Numbered from the stretch's first letter, positions 42,461-52,837 are shown. The stretch is DNA of 64,000 bases from Neobacillus niacini (GCF_023715785.1 NZ_JAMBOX010000011.1:1-64000); one strand, 5' to 3'. Numbers and translations are program-made. Notes: generated by a model not told the origin, from the sequence alone.

Positions 42461-43825
42461 ATGAGTTTAAAAGAAATGGCATTAAAGCAAAGTCCGGCGT
42501 GTGGATCAGGCAGTTTGGGAAATTATCTTTGGAGTGACCCGCCAGATGAGAGCAAATGGGCTGATTGCGTTCACTGCGGGATGTGCTTGGAATCCTGTCC
42601 TACCTACGAGCAAACCGGAATGGAGCAGCACTCTCCGCGCGGACGTGTGTACTTGATTAAGTCTGTGGCAGAAGGAAAGCTGGAAGTGAACGAGCAATTC
42701 ATGGATCCTGTCTTTGCCTGCCTTGATTGTCGTGCTTGTACAACCGCCTGTCCAGCAGATGTCGATGTTGGCGGGTTAATTGAAGAAGCCCGCGGACAGA
42801 TTCGCCAAGCGATGCCGCTTACAGGTGTAAAAGGGGCGGTCAATAAATTTTTTCTTAAAGGCTTGTTTCCCAATCATAACCGCTTAAACGCCGTGGGAAG
42901 CCTGTTAAAATTTTATCAGAAAAGCGGAATCCAAAAGGTCGTCCACAAAACCGGACTAATCAATATTATGCCACAGCATTTGGTGGATATGGAGGCCATC
43001 ATGCCGGAGGTCAAGGAGCCAGTCCGCAAAAAATACAAACATGAACCTGTGATTAAAGCAAAAGGGGAGACCAAGAACGAAGTCGGTTTCCTGACAGGCT
43101 GTGTTATGGATGTCATGTTTAGTGATATTAATCAGTCCACGATAAACGTATTAACCCGTAACGGCAATGATGTGGTGATCCCGCAAAACCAAACCTGCTG
43201 TGGTGCTCTGCATATTCATGCAGGTGACCGTGAAACAGGGAGAAAATTGGCAAAACAGAATATCGAAGCGTTTCAGGATGTTGAAACAGTAGTTGTCAAC
43301 GCAGCAGGCTGCGGCTGCATGATGCAGGAATACGCGGAATTGTTCCGCGAAGACCCAGAGTGGCGCGAAAAAGCCGAAGCATTTTCTGCAAAGGTCGAAG
43401 ATATATCCAAATACTTGCATGACACAGGCTATGAAAAGCCCAAAGGAGAAATCAACACGAGAATCACCTATCACGATGCCTGTCACTTGGCGCACGGTCA
43501 GGGAATCCGCCAGCAACCGCGTGATTTGCTGCTAGATATACCTGGAGTGGATATGGTCCATATGCCAAATGCCGACCGTTGCTGCGGAAGTGCCGGGATT
43601 TACAATATTACGAACCCTGAAATGGCCGGAGCTGTACTTGAGAGCAAGATGGAAAATGTTCCGGATGACGTGGAAATGATCTCAATGGGGAATCCCGGAT
43701 GCATGCTGCAAATGGCCATGGGCGTCAAAAAGTACGGCCGCAACCAAAAGATTGTCCACACGATCCAGCTACTTGACTGGGCCTATCAAAAAGGCGAGGC
43801 TGCTGTAAACAAGGAGGGGAAGTAA
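42461..43825 (+). CDS. glcF: Glycolate oxidase iron-sulfur subunit (GlcF)
   Basis: This 454-residue protein has two 4Fe-4S ferredoxin motifs, C-V-H-C-G-M-C-L-E-S-C-P (about 26-37) and C-L-D-C-R-A-C-T-T-A-C-P (about 87-98), followed by two CCG domains (T-C-C-G-A-L and D-R-C-C-G-S-A-G). It carries electrons from the flavin subunits to the quinone pool. GTAGGAGGG lies before the ATG. The stop is adjacent to the glcD start, so translation is coupled. Confidence 0.95.
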   Translation: MSLKEMALKQSPACGSGSLGNYLWSDPPDESKWADCVHCGMCLESCPTYEQTGMEQHSPRGRVYLIKSVAEGKLEVNEQFMDPVFACLDCRACTTACPADVDVGGLIEEARGQIRQAMPLTGVKGAVNKFFLKGLFPNHNRLNAVGSLLKFYQKSGIQKVVHKTGLINIMPQHLVDMEAIMPEVKEPVRKKYKHEPVIKAKGETKNEVGFLTGCVMDVMFSDINQSTINVLTRNGNDVVIPQNQTCCGALHIHAGDRETGRKLAKQNIEAFQDVETVVVNAAGCGCMMQEYAELFREDPEWREKAEAFSAKVEDISKYLHDTGYEKPKGEINTRITYHDACHLAHGQGIRQQPRDLLLDIPGVDMVHMPNADRCCGSAGIYNITNPEMAGAVLESKMENVPDDVEMISMGNPGCMLQMAMGVKKYGRNQKIVHTIQLLDWAYQKGEAAVNKEGK

Positions 43826-45283
43826 ATGGCCGCAAAGGGCATTAAATCAAACGATAAGCATATCCTTAATCTGGCGGCAATCGTTGGCGGGGAACGGTCG
43901 ATCCTCTACCAAAAGGAGGATTTGGTTGCTTACGATTGCGACGGCTTTACGCTTCATAAGCATTTGCCGAAAGCTGTCGTGTTTCCGAAGAATGCTCAAG
44001 AGGTGGCAAGGTTAGTAAAGTACTGTTCTGATAACCATTTGCCTTTCCTTGCACGCGGGGCTGGTACGGGTTTAAGCGGCGGCGCGATTCCCTTAAACGG
44101 GGAGGTCATTATTAGTCTGGTCCGAATGAAGCGCCTGCTAAACGTCGATTTGGAAAATCGCCGTGCCGTTGTTGAACCAGGCTTTGTCAATCTGAAGCTG
44201 ACCAATTCCATTTCCGATAAAGGCTATTATTATGCACCGGACCCATCCAGTCAATATTGTTGTACAATTGGCGGAAATGTCGCGGAAAATGCCGGAGGAG
44301 CCCACTGTTTGAAATACGGGGTCACGACCAACCACATTCTCGGGCTCGAGGTCGTGCTGCCCAATGGGGAAATTATTGAAATTGGCAAAAACGGAATCCC
44401 GGATTCCCCTGGATATGATTTGCTCGGGCTATTGACGGGATCAGAGGGAACGCTTGGGATTGTGACTAAAATAACGGTTCGCATTTTGAAAAATCCGGAG
44501 GCGAAGCAGACGGTCCTCGCTTACTTCGATAAGGTTTCGGACGGAAGCCAGGCCGTATCAGACATTGTCTCAGCAGGGATTGTTCCGGCCGCTCTTGAAA
44601 TGATGGACAAAATCGCCATCGAAGGGGTGGAAGCGGCTGCGTTTCCAGTCGGACATCCAAGGGACATCGAGGCGGTCCTTCTAATCGAGGTCGATGGGAT
44701 TTCCGCAGGAATCGAAGAGCAAATAAACCAAATTCTTGAAGTTTGTAAAAAAAGAAATGTCCGTGAAGTGAAAGTTGCCCAAGACGAACAGGAGCGCGGC
44801 AGATGGTGGGCCAACCGTAAAACAGGCTTTGGCGCGATGGGGGCGATATCGCCGGACTATTTGGTACAGGACGGTGTGATTCCAAGAAGCAGGCTTCCAG
44901 AAGTGTTGGAAAGGATTAACAAGATAAGTGAGGACTACGGATTACGGATTGCCAACATATTCCATGCAGGGGACGGAAATCTCCATCCGCTTGTGTTGTT
45001 CGATGCACGGATTCCGGGTGAGTCAGAAAAGGCCTTAAAGGCTGGCAGTGCCTGTCTGCAGGTGTGTGCCGATGTAGGCGGGACGATTACGGGTGAGCAC
45101 GGCGTTGGCATTGAAAAAAGAGAAGAAATGCGATTTGTCTTCAAGGATGAGGAAATTATCGCACAAACCAACATTCGTGAAGTGTTTAATCCCGATAATC
45201 TATTAAATGCCGGGAAACTTTTTCCGTCACCGGGGCGCTGTGTAGAGATAAAGACGGAGATGAAAGCCGCAGCATCAAGGTAA
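43826..45283 (+). CDS. glcD: Glycolate oxidase subunit (GlcD)
   Basis: This 485-residue flavoprotein is the main catalytic subunit, with the PCMH FAD domain (A-R-G-A-G-T-G-L-S-G-G-A-I-P, G-G-N-V-A-E-N-A-G-G-A-H-C-L-K-Y) and the C-terminal substrate region N-I-F-H-A-G-D-G-N-L-H-P and G-E-H-G-V-G. Substrate may be glycolate or D-lactate; the neighbouring malate synthase G supports glycolate. AAGGAGGGG precedes the ATG directly after the glcF stop. A terminator follows. Confidence 0.95.
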   Translation: MAAKGIKSNDKHILNLAAIVGGERSILYQKEDLVAYDCDGFTLHKHLPKAVVFPKNAQEVARLVKYCSDNHLPFLARGAGTGLSGGAIPLNGEVIISLVRMKRLLNVDLENRRAVVEPGFVNLKLTNSISDKGYYYAPDPSSQYCCTIGGNVAENAGGAHCLKYGVTTNHILGLEVVLPNGEIIEIGKNGIPDSPGYDLLGLLTGSEGTLGIVTKITVRILKNPEAKQTVLAYFDKVSDGSQAVSDIVSAGIVPAALEMMDKIAIEGVEAAAFPVGHPRDIEAVLLIEVDGISAGIEEQINQILEVCKKRNVREVKVAQDEQERGRWWANRKTGFGAMGAISPDYLVQDGVIPRSRLPEVLERINKISEDYGLRIANIFHAGDGNLHPLVLFDARIPGESEKALKAGSACLQVCADVGGTITGEHGVGIEKREEMRFVFKDEEIIAQTNIREVFNPDNLLNAGKLFPSPGRCVEIKTEMKAAASR

Positions 45284-45293
45284 AAAGACAGAA

Positions 45294-45352
45294 ATAGCAC
45301 AAATTTTGCAATAATTATTGAAATGGACGCAAGAAACGTGCTATCTTTTTTT
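45294..45352 (+). terminator. Terminator between glcD and glcB
   Basis: ATAGCAC (45294-45300) can pair with GTGCTAT (45338-45344), followed by eight T residues. The loop is long (37 bases) with inner AATAATTATT self-pairing, so efficiency is uncertain. Confidence 0.55.
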
Positions 45353-45363
45353 TAAAGAGGAAA

Positions 45364-45378
45364 AGAAACGGTGTTTCG
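45364..45378. promoter_or_regulatory. Palindromic operator before glcB
   Basis: GAAAC-GGT-GTTTC is the same palindrome as at 41087-41101 with one central base change. It lies about 65 bases before the malate synthase start, downstream of the glcD terminator, so glcB probably has its own regulated promoter. Confidence 0.6.
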
Positions 45379-45443
45379 TAATAACAAACAACCAGATATT
45401 ATTGAGAATGAAACCCGAAAAATTTTAGGGAGGAGCATTTAAA

Positions 45444-47624
45444 ATGACAAACTATGTAAAAGCAGGCAATCTTCAAGTTGCGTCAGAACTCTATGACTTT
45501 ATTAATCTGGAGGTGCTGCCAGGGAGTGGAGTGGAACAGAATCAGTTTTGGGCAGATTTTGGAACATTGGTCAAAGATCTGACTCCAAAAAACAAGGATT
45601 TATTGGCACGCCGTGATGAAATCCAAGCGAAACTGAATGCATGGCATCGTCAAAATACAGGAAACTTCGATTTCGCCAAGTATAAAGCATTTTTAGAAGA
45701 AATTGGCTATCTTGAACCAGAAGTGGAGGACTTCCAAATTGCCACTGAAGGAGTAGACGCTGAAATTGCCCTTCAGGCCGGCCCGCAGCTGGTAGTGCCT
45801 GTTAACAATGCCCGCTATGCCATTAATGCGGCCAATGCCCGCTGGGGTAGTCTGTACGACGCTCTTTACGGAACAGATGCGATTAGCGAAGAGGATGGCG
45901 CACAACGTGGTGGCAGCTACAACCCGGTTCGTGGGGATAAAGTGATTGCCTTTGCGAAAGCGTTTTTAGACCAGGCGGCACCGTTAAGCGAAGCATCACA
46001 TGGGGAGGCTGTCTCGTACCGCGTCTCAGGCAGCAAGCTATCCGTTACGCTAAAGAGCGGCAAAACAACAGGCCTGGCAGATGAGTCCCAATTCGTCGGA
46101 TATAACGTCAATCCTGAAAGTCCATCCGCGGTTCTATTGAAAAATAACGGCATCCATATCGAGATCCAAATTGACCGGAGTCACCCAATCGGAAAAACAG
46201 ATGCTGCTGGGGTAAAAGATATTCTTATTGAAGCAGCCATCACCACCATTATGGATTGTGAGGATTCCGTTGCCGCCGTCGATGCAGAAGATAAAGTGCT
46301 TGTATACCGTAACTGGCTTGGCCTGATGAAAGGTGACTTGTCTGCCACATTCGTGAAGGGCAACAAAACGATGACGAGAACCCTTAATCCGGACCGCACT
46401 TACACCTCACCGGATGGAAAGGATTTAAGCCTGAACGGCCGTTCGCTATTGTTTATCCGTAATGTCGGTCACCTCATGACGATTAATGCGATTCTAGATG
46501 AAAACGGCGAGGAGATCCAAGAAGGCATTTTGGATGGTGTTGTTACAAGCCTGATTGCGAAACATACCCTTTTAGGCAATGGTCAATATCAAAACACTTC
46601 AAAAGGTTCCATTTATATCGTTAAGCCGAAAATGCACGGCTCAGAAGAGGTGGCCTTTGCAAATGAATTATTCGACCGTGTCGAAGACATGCTCGGATTG
46701 CGGCGGAATACACTGAAAATCGGGGTCATGGATGAGGAACGCCGGACTTCCTTGAACTTAAAAGCATGTATTCGCCAGGTAAAGGATCGAATTGTCTTTA
46801 TCAATACCGGCTTCCTGGATCGTACGGGGGATGAAATGCATACTTCCATGGAAGCAGGTCCGATGATCCGTAAAAATGACATGAAAGGGTCAACATGGCT
46901 GCAAAGCTATGAACAGTCAAATGTAAGTGCTGGTTTGGCGACGGGACTTCCAGGCCGTGCCCAAATCGGGAAGGGAATGTGGGCAATGCCAGATTTGATG
47001 GCAGAAATGCTGAAGCAAAAAATCGGCCATGTGAAAACGGGTGCTAATACGGCATGGGTTCCGTCACCTACCGCCGCTACCCTTCATGCTCTTCATTATC
47101 ATCAGGTTGATGTAACAGCCGTGCAGGAGGAGAAGAAGCAGGAAATCAAGGACTTAACCGATGAGATCTTGCAAATCCCAGTTGCAGAAAATCCAAATTG
47201 GAGCCCGGAAGAAATCGAGCAGGAGCTTGACAACAATGCCCAAGGGATTTTAGGATACGTGGTCCGCTGGGTAGAGCAGGGTGTTGGCTGCTCAAAGGTG
47301 CCGGATATTAACAACATCGGGTTAATGGAAGACCGTGCCACGTTGCGGATTTCCAGCCAGCATATGGCTAACTGGCTTCACCACGGCATTTGTTCAAAAG
47401 AGCAGGTATTAGAGACATTAAAAAGGATGGCTAAGGTCGTAGACGAGCAAAACGCCACTGATCCTGCCTATCGTCCTATGGCGCCTGATTATGAAACATC
47501 AGTAGCGTTCCAGGCAGCCTGCGACCTTGTCTTCGAGGGATATAATCAGCCAAATGGCTATACAGAGCCTATTTTGCATCGCCGCCGTATTGAGGCGAAG
47601 GCTAAATTTGCGGTTAAACAGTAA
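45444..47624 (+). CDS. glcB: Malate synthase G
   Basis: Malate synthase G condenses glyoxylate with acetyl-CoA to malate, completing glycolate assimilation. The 726-residue length fits the G isoform (A isoforms are about 530). The catalytic region includes [14 protein letters not shown], the acetyl-CoA region M-H-G-S-E-E-V-A-F and [26 protein letters not shown] precedes the ATG. The gene is downstream of glcEFD, behind a separate operator. Confidence 0.97.
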   Translation: MTNYVKAGNLQVASELYDFINLEVLPGSGVEQNQFWADFGTLVKDLTPKNKDLLARRDEIQAKLNAWHRQNTGNFDFAKYKAFLEEIGYLEPEVEDFQIATEGVDAEIALQAGPQLVVPVNNARYAINAANARWGSLYDALYGTDAISEEDGAQRGGSYNPVRGDKVIAFAKAFLDQAAPLSEASHGEAVSYRVSGSKLSVTLKSGKTTGLADESQFVGYNVNPESPSAVLLKNNGIHIEIQIDRSHPIGKTDAAGVKDILIEAAITTIMDCEDSVAAVDAEDKVLVYRNWLGLMKGDLSATFVKGNKTMTRTLNPDRTYTSPDGKDLSLNGRSLLFIRNVGHLMTINAILDENGEEIQEGILDGVVTSLIAKHTLLGNGQYQNTSKGSIYIVKPKMHGSEEVAFANELFDRVEDMLGLRRNTLKIGVMDEERRTSLNLKACIRQVKDRIVFINTGFLDRTGDEMHTSMEAGPMIRKNDMKGSTWLQSYEQSNVSAGLATGLPGRAQIGKGMWAMPDLMAEMLKQKIGHVKTGANTAWVPSPTAATLHALHYHQVDVTAVQEEKKQEIKDLTDEILQIPVAENPNWSPEEIEQELDNNAQGILGYVVRWVEQGVGCSKVPDINNIGLMEDRATLRISSQHMANWLHHGICSKEQVLETLKRMAKVVDEQNATDPAYRPMAPDYETSVAFQAACDLVFEGYNQPNGYTEPILHRRRIEAKAKFAVKQ

Positions 47625-47645
47625 TGGATCTATGGATAGTAAAAG

Positions 47646-47676
47646 GGAGCAGCCTTTTCTTTAAGGGGCTGCTCCA
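47646..47676 (+). terminator. Hairpin after malate synthase
   Basis: GGAGCAGCC pairs perfectly with GGCTGCTCC. No T-run follows, so termination may depend on context. Confidence 0.45.
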
Positions 47677-47721
47677 ACCCTAACAGCGCATACAGAATTT
47701 TGAAGGAGGTAGAAGAATACA

Positions 47722-48498
47722 ATGAAATTTGCAAGATTTAAAGTCAATGAGGACGTGTATAAAGGGGTCATAAGTGAAACTGTTGTCAAAGAAATCAACG
47801 GAGATTTATTTGGGGACTGGGAGTACACGGGAAAAGAATTTTCTATAAAAGATGTAAAGCTGCTTGCACCGCTTGAGCCTAATCAGGTTATTGGAATCGG
47901 GGCCAACTTTGTTTCAAAAACTGAAGATCTTCCAAGTGATTTGCCGAAAATTCCGGTTTTCTTTTTCAAGCCGGCCACATCTGTTATCGGGCCTGAGGAC
48001 GAAATCATCATTCCTGCGGGAATACAACAAGTGAAATTTGAGTCAGAGTTAGCGGTTGTCATCGGTAAAGAAGCAAAAAATGTTCCTGAATCAGATGTAT
48101 TGGATTATATATTTGGCTATACAGTAGGGAATGACGTTACTGCGCCGCAATTTTTCCATCAGGATGGTCATTGGACGATCGGAAAGTCGTTCGATACGTT
48201 TACCCCGCTAGGACCTGTCATTGAAACAGTGCTTGACCCATTTAATGTAAGGGTAGAAGCTAGGCTTAATGGGGTTGAAAAGCAAAACAGTCCGACTGAA
48301 CTGATGATTGTTCCGCTTCGTAAAATGATTTCGTATCTTTCCAAGGTGATGACGTTAAAACCTGGGGATGTAATCTTGACGGGAAGTCCTTTAGGAGCAG
48401 AATTTGTTGGTGAGGGCAGCGTAATTGAATGCGAAATTAAAGAAATCGGCACCCTTCGAAATACATTTATTACCGCAAAGGAAACCGTAAAAGTCTAA
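47722..48498 (+). CDS. Fumarylacetoacetate hydrolase-family protein
   Basis: The 258-residue protein belongs to the FAH fold family, which cleaves or decarboxylates 2-oxoacids such as acylpyruvates and oxaloacetate. The metal-binding motif is F-E-S-E-L-A-V-V-I-G, with Y-T-V-G-N-D-V-T-A and K-S-F-D-T-F-T-P-L-G-P later; G-D-V-I-L-T-G-S-P-L-G is the family C-terminal motif. B. subtilis YisK is a related oxaloacetate decarboxylase. AAGGAGGT lies before the ATG. It is followed by an IclR regulator and may share its control. Confidence 0.9.
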   Translation: MKFARFKVNEDVYKGVISETVVKEINGDLFGDWEYTGKEFSIKDVKLLAPLEPNQVIGIGANFVSKTEDLPSDLPKIPVFFFKPATSVIGPEDEIIIPAGIQQVKFESELAVVIGKEAKNVPESDVLDYIFGYTVGNDVTAPQFFHQDGHWTIGKSFDTFTPLGPVIETVLDPFNVRVEARLNGVEKQNSPTELMIVPLRKMISYLSKVMTLKPGDVILTGSPLGAEFVGEGSVIECEIKEIGTLRNTFITAKETVKV

Positions 48499-48533
48499 TC
48501 CTGTTTTCGTCAATGTCCGGCAGTTGTAGACTT

Positions 48534-48544
48534 TATGCTATAAT
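48534..48544 (+). promoter_or_regulatory. Extended -10 promoter of the IclR gene
   Basis: TGCTATAAT (TG-n-TATAAT) at 48536-48544 is an extended -10 element, 56 bases before the chosen TTG start; no strong -35 is present, as usual for this class. Confidence 0.5.
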
Positions 48545-48599
48545 GATAGGAAATTTGCTTCTTCAATTACAAGTGCTACTAGAGCTAGAGGTGAAGATT

Positions 48600-49376
48600 T
48601 TGGAAAGAGAAAATATGGTAAAGTCTGTCAGCCGGGCATTGGATATTATTAATATAGTAGGATTGAAAAAGGATGGGCTGGGTGTCACAGACATTTCTAA
48701 GCAAATGGATATTAATAAAAGCTCCGTCTTTCGTATTCTGGCCACACTTGTCCGATATGGATATATAGAGCAAGATGAAGAAACAGGGCGCTATAAACTA
48801 GGATATAAATTTTTGGAGATTAGCTCAAAACTATTAGAGTCGATTGATTTGAGGGCTGAGGCGAGACCGTTTTTACGGGAACTGGAAAAAGAAACAAACG
48901 AGGTCATCCACTTGGTTGTTTATGATCAGGGTGAGGTCGTGTACATCGAAAAATTAGAGGGAAATGAAACACTAAGGATGCATTCCAAAGTCGGAAAAAG
49001 GGCCCCGATGCATTGTACCTCGGTGGGAAAAGCCATCCTTGCCCATTTGCCATCAAGCGAAGTGGCGGATATTCTTGAGCGCAAAGGACTTCCGGTGCAT
49101 ACTGATTATACCATTACCGACCGAGACACGTTCCTGCAGGAATTGGCTGGCGTTAAGCATAAAGGCTATGCACTTGACTTGGAAGAAAATGAATATGGGA
49201 TTCGCTGTATTGCCGTCCCGATTTTTGATCATCTAGGAAAAGTTTCTGCAGCCATCAGCCTTTCCGGACCGACCATCCGTATGACGGATGAAAGGCTAGA
49301 ACAGTTGAAGCCAAGAATGATGAAAATCGGAAAACAGATTTCGGGGAGACTCGGTCATTCAGGTCCGATTAGTTAA
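48600..49376 (+). CDS. IclR-family transcriptional regulator
   Basis: This 258-residue regulator has an N-terminal winged helix (S-V-S-R-A-L-D-I-I, T-D-I-S-K-Q-M-D-I-N-K-S-S-V-F-R-I-L) and a GAF-like effector domain with the signature M-H-C-T-S-V-G-K-A-I-L-A and G-I-R-C-I-A-V-P-I-F. The family usually controls catabolism of aromatic acids, sugar acids or glyoxylate. GAGGTGA lies before TTG 48600; the longest ORF (from 48513) would read through the promoter. It follows an FAH-family enzyme gene, a likely target. Confidence 0.87.
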   Translation: MERENMVKSVSRALDIINIVGLKKDGLGVTDISKQMDINKSSVFRILATLVRYGYIEQDEETGRYKLGYKFLEISSKLLESIDLRAEARPFLRELEKETNEVIHLVVYDQGEVVYIEKLEGNETLRMHSKVGKRAPMHCTSVGKAILAHLPSSEVADILERKGLPVHTDYTITDRDTFLQELAGVKHKGYALDLEENEYGIRCIAVPIFDHLGKVSAAISLSGPTIRMTDERLEQLKPRMMKIGKQISGRLGHSGPIS

Positions 49377-49393
49377 CCCGAGATTATATAGGT

Positions 49394-49432
49394 AAAAAAA
49401 TTATTCGGTTAAAAAATCGAATAATTTTTTTG
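49394..49432 (+). terminator. Intrinsic terminator after the IclR gene
   Basis: AAAAAATTATTCG pairs with CGAATAATTTTTT. The stem itself supplies the T-run. Confidence 0.75.
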
Positions 49433-49483
49433 TCCGTTTTCGTCGAAACTCTATGACTAAATTACCAAATATTTTGAATATTA

Positions 49484-49512
49484 TTGCAACTATTAACAGG
49501 CATTTGTATAAT
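49484..49512 (+). promoter_or_regulatory. Sigma-A-type promoter of the lactate/glycolate permease
   Basis: TTGCAA (49484-49489) and TATAAT (49507-49512) are separated by exactly 17 bases, about 75 bases before the start codon. Confidence 0.65.
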
Positions 49513-49587
49513 GAATTTTATAAATGCATAATTTTTCAAAAAAATGAATGAAAGATTATGATCAAAAAATAGAGTGGGGGATGGTTA

Positions 49588-51372
49588 ATGGGTACGGGAA
49601 TGTTATCTTTTTTATCACTGTTGCCTATTATTGTTGTTGGTATTTTTCTAGTCGGGCTTAGGTGGCCGGCAAGTAAAGCGATGCCGATTTCTTATCTGGT
49701 TGCAGTGGGTTTAGCCTTATTTATCTGGCAGGTGCCTGGAGCTCAGGTAGCTGCCGCGTCCATTAATGGACTTGTGACAGCAGGTACGCTCTTATACATT
49801 ATATTTGGGGCGATTTTGCTTTTGAACACACTCCAGGAAAGCGGCGGGATTAGAGCCATTCGTCAGGGATTTACGGAAATTTCACCGGACCGCCGTATTC
49901 AGGTTATTATCATTGCTTGGTTATTTGGTTCCTTTATTGAAGGGGCTTCGGGTTTCGGCACGCCAGCAGCTGTAGCTGTTCCGTTAATGGTCGGACTAGG
50001 GTTTCCGGCAATGGCAGCCGTTATCGCCGGGATGGTGATTCAAAGTACACCCGTTTCATTTGGCGCTGTCGGTACCCCGGTGCTTGTTGGAATTCAAACC
50101 GGATTATCTGCAGATCAAGGCATCACAAATGATTTTCTTGCACTGGTAACGGCAATTGGCGGGAAGGTTTCTATCCTACATATGATAGCCGGTACACTTG
50201 TTCCTCTTTTCGTCGTTGCATTAATGACGAGATTCTTTGGTAAAAACAAATCCTACACAGAAGGAATTAAGGTTTGGAAATTTGCCTTATTCGCCTCATT
50301 CTCCATGACGATACCATACGTAATTGTAGCAAACACACTTGGACCAGAGTTCCCATCGATGATTGGGGGATTAGTTGGTCTAGCCATCGTTGTTTCAGCA
50401 GCCAAAAAAGGCTTCCTTATGCCTCCAAAAGAAGAGGCTTGGGACTTCGAGGGAAAATCAAAGTGGGACCCAGAATGGACGGGCAACATTGAAATCAAGG
50501 ATATTGCCCACAAAAGTGGCAGCATGAGCTTAATGCGTGCCTGGTCACCGTATATTTTAGTAGGCTTGTTCCTAGTATTAACAAGATTGACAGCACTTCC
50601 TTTAAATGGTTGGATGAAAGCTTGGACTGTTTCTTTTAATAACATTTTTGGGTCAGAAATCAGTGCCAGTTTTCAACCGCTGTATCTACCGGGAACAATC
50701 TTTATTCTCGTTTCCATTCTTACCTATTTTATTCATGGAATGCATGCAAGCGCATACAAAAAAGCGTGGGCTCATTCCGGTAAAACCACTATCGCCGCTT
50801 CAACAGCATTGATTTTTACGGTGCCGATGGTTCAGGTGTTTGCAAACACAGGCGGCGGAGCGGCGGGCTTTGACAAAATGCCAATTGAATTAGCCAATGG
50901 CGCCGCTGCGTTAGCAGGTGAATTCTGGCCGTTCTTCGCCACTTTCATTGGTGGGTTAGGTGCTTTTATTGCCGGCAGTAACACGGTAAGTAATATGATG
51001 TTCTCCTTATTCCAATATGACGTCGGTTCCCAAATTGGTGTTGATCCAACATGGATTGTCGCTCTTCAAGCAGTAGGCGGTGCGGCAGGCAACATGATTT
51101 GTGTCCATAACGTAGTTGCAGCATCAGCTGTAGTCGGCTTGGTCGGGAAGGAAGGGACAGTCATCCGAAAAACACTATTGCCATTTGCATATTATGCATT
51201 AATTGTAGGAGCTGTCGGATATTCGATTGTATGGTATTCAGAAAAGGGCTTCTTTAACATTGGTACATTTGTGGCAGCAGCCATCGCCGTGGCCGCGATT
51301 TACATTATTGCATCCAATAAAAAGAGGGCGGAAATACTGATCAGCAATGGGAACTCATTTGGCGCAAAGTAA
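49588..51372 (+). CDS. L-lactate/glycolate permease (LldP/GlcA family)
   Basis: This 594-residue lactate permease-family protein has about 13-14 helices. Family segments include [48 protein letters not shown] and V-G-G-A-A-G-N-M-I. Members carry lactate or glycolate with protons. The nearby glc operon favours glycolate (GlcA), which is inference; no GAAAC palindrome is found upstream. GTGGGGG precedes the ATG. It has a good sigma-A promoter of its own. Confidence 0.9.
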   Translation: MGTGMLSFLSLLPIIVVGIFLVGLRWPASKAMPISYLVAVGLALFIWQVPGAQVAAASINGLVTAGTLLYIIFGAILLLNTLQESGGIRAIRQGFTEISPDRRIQVIIIAWLFGSFIEGASGFGTPAAVAVPLMVGLGFPAMAAVIAGMVIQSTPVSFGAVGTPVLVGIQTGLSADQGITNDFLALVTAIGGKVSILHMIAGTLVPLFVVALMTRFFGKNKSYTEGIKVWKFALFASFSMTIPYVIVANTLGPEFPSMIGGLVGLAIVVSAAKKGFLMPPKEEAWDFEGKSKWDPEWTGNIEIKDIAHKSGSMSLMRAWSPYILVGLFLVLTRLTALPLNGWMKAWTVSFNNIFGSEISASFQPLYLPGTIFILVSILTYFIHGMHASAYKKAWAHSGKTTIAASTALIFTVPMVQVFANTGGGAAGFDKMPIELANGAAALAGEFWPFFATFIGGLGAFIAGSNTVSNMMFSLFQYDVGSQIGVDPTWIVALQAVGGAAGNMICVHNVVAASAVVGLVGKEGTVIRKTLLPFAYYALIVGAVGYSIVWYSEKGFFNIGTFVAAAIAVAAIYIIASNKKRAEILISNGNSFGAK

Positions 51373-51493
51373 AAATAACATTAACTGTCTGAACCATTTC
51401 AGCCGTCTAGTATCTTGAAAATCATGATTAGGGTCCTAAAAATGGGAATCGATTCATTTCGATTTCTTTTTTTCATGCTTTGAACTGGGGATA

Positions 51494-51504
51494 ACTGATA
51501 TAAT
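51494..51504 (+). promoter_or_regulatory. Extended -10 promoter of the methyltransferase
   Basis: TGATATAAT (51496-51504) is a TG-n-TATAAT element; TTGAAC upstream is spaced too closely (13 bases) to be a normal -35. Confidence 0.5.
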
Positions 51505-51541
51505 AAGGTTAATTTTATGTAAGTTAATGAAGGTGAAGAGT

Positions 51542-52130
51542 GTGGGGCGTTCATTTGCCAAATGGTATGATTTTTTTTATGGGGCCATTAGAAAGAAACA
51601 AGTTTAAAAGTATTCGAAAAGAACTGTTATCACAAGCGACAGGCACCGTTCTTGAAATAGGAGCGGGGACAGGGATTAATTTTCCGCTTTACGGAACTGT
51701 TGAAAAAGTGACGGCGATTGAGCCAAGCCCGTACATGATAGAGAGTTCCCAATCTAGACGAGAGCAAGCAGTGGTCCCAATTGAAATGGTACAGGCGGGT
51801 GCCGAAAACCTCCCCTTTGCGGCGGACACATTTGATACCGTGGTAGCGACGCTGGTTATGTGTACGATCCCCAATCCGGAAGAAGCCTTTCAAGAAATGA
51901 GGCGGGTATGCAAACCGGGAGGGAAGATTCTCTTTTTTGAACATATCAAAATGGAAAATCGTTTTTTAGCCGCGTTACAGGACTGGTTAACTCCGGCATG
52001 GAAAAAAATCTGCGATGGCTGCTGTTTGAATCGGAATACGCTGGAGTTGTTGGCAGATACTGAAATTGTTGAATTAAAAAAGTATTATAATGGTCTATTT
52101 GTTTTGGCAGTGACCGAAAATATTAAGTAG
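51542..52130 (+). pseudogene. SAM-dependent methyltransferase with a poly-T frameshift
   Basis: The product would be a class I methyltransferase of about 195 residues with V-L-E-I-G-A-G-T-G-I-N-F-P (SAM motif I), A-I-E-P-S-P (motif II), A-E-N-L-P-F-A-A-D-T-F-D-T-V-V-A and P-G-G-K-I-L-F-F-E-H. GTG at 51542, behind GAAGGTGA, opens the expected N-terminus G-R-S-F-A-K-W-Y-D-F-F, but this frame stops soon after. The rest of the protein (M-G-P-L-E-R-N-K-F-K-S) is in the next frame. Removing one T from the T8 run at 51571-51578 joins them exactly. It is a frameshifted gene, a slippage case or a sequencing error. Confidence 0.75.
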
Positions 52131-52176
52131 CAAATTTCAATGGCAGTTTATTCGACTATATTTTTTTGTCAATAGA

Positions 52177-52217
52177 AAAAAGGCGTAAATATTTTATAAG
52201 ATATTTGCGTCTTTTTT
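52177..52217 (+). terminator. Intrinsic terminator after the methyltransferase
   Basis: AAAAGGCGTAAATAT pairs with ATATTTGCGTCTTTT with wobble pairs and is followed by a T-run. Confidence 0.8.
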
Positions 52218-52274
52218 GTTGCCATTTTTCTGTATAATTTATAGTGAGGTTTGTGTAAGAAAGGGGATAGGGTA

Positions 52275-52811
52275 ATGGAGGATAAGCGTTCAGCACTGCT
52301 GGTCATCGATGTTCAAGTAGGGCCGATGTGGGGAACATATAAAAAGGATGAAACGTTTGTGGTCATCCAAACTATGATTTCGAAAGCAGAACAGGAGAAT
52401 GTGCCGATTTTTTACATTCAATTTGAGGGGCCGGAAAATGATTTGCTGGAAAGAGGGTCGCAGTTCTGGCAGTTTGCACCGGGCATTACTCCGCGGAAGG
52501 AGGATATCGTCATTCATAAACGGGGAGCGGATTCCTTTTTTCAGACAGAGTTACAGGAAGAATTGCATCAACATAACATAACGCATCTTTTTGTGGTTGG
52601 GGTGCGGACGGAATATTGCATTGATACTACCTGCCGCGCCGCCTTGTCGCTAGGATTTGATGTCACGCTTATAGCTGACGGTCACACGACGGTTGATGAG
52701 TGTATTCCGGCGGAGCAAATAATTTACCATCATAATAATGTTTTAAGCCGAGTCAGCACTCCCGAACGGAGAATTATGGTGCAATCCTCGAATGAAGTAG
52801 AATTTGATTGA
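52275..52811 (+). CDS. Isochorismatase-like cysteine hydrolase
   Basis: This 178-residue protein is an isochorismatase-fold amidohydrolase. The catalytic triad is recognisable as Asp in L-V-I-D-V-Q, Lys in I-H-K-R-G-A-D-S-F-F and Cys in R-T-E-Y-C-I-D-T-T-C-R. Related enzymes hydrolyse nicotinamide, carbamoyl or other amides; the substrate is not evident. GGGGATAGGG lies before the ATG at 52275, so the longer ORF start at 52251 is not used. It converges with a LysR gene. Confidence 0.9.
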   Translation: MEDKRSALLVIDVQVGPMWGTYKKDETFVVIQTMISKAEQENVPIFYIQFEGPENDLLERGSQFWQFAPGITPRKEDIVIHKRGADSFFQTELQEELHQHNITHLFVVGVRTEYCIDTTCRAALSLGFDVTLIADGHTTVDECIPAEQIIYHHNNVLSRVSTPERRIMVQSSNEVEFD

Positions 52812-52837
52812 AGAAGAGGCAAGCCTGCCTCCTGTTT

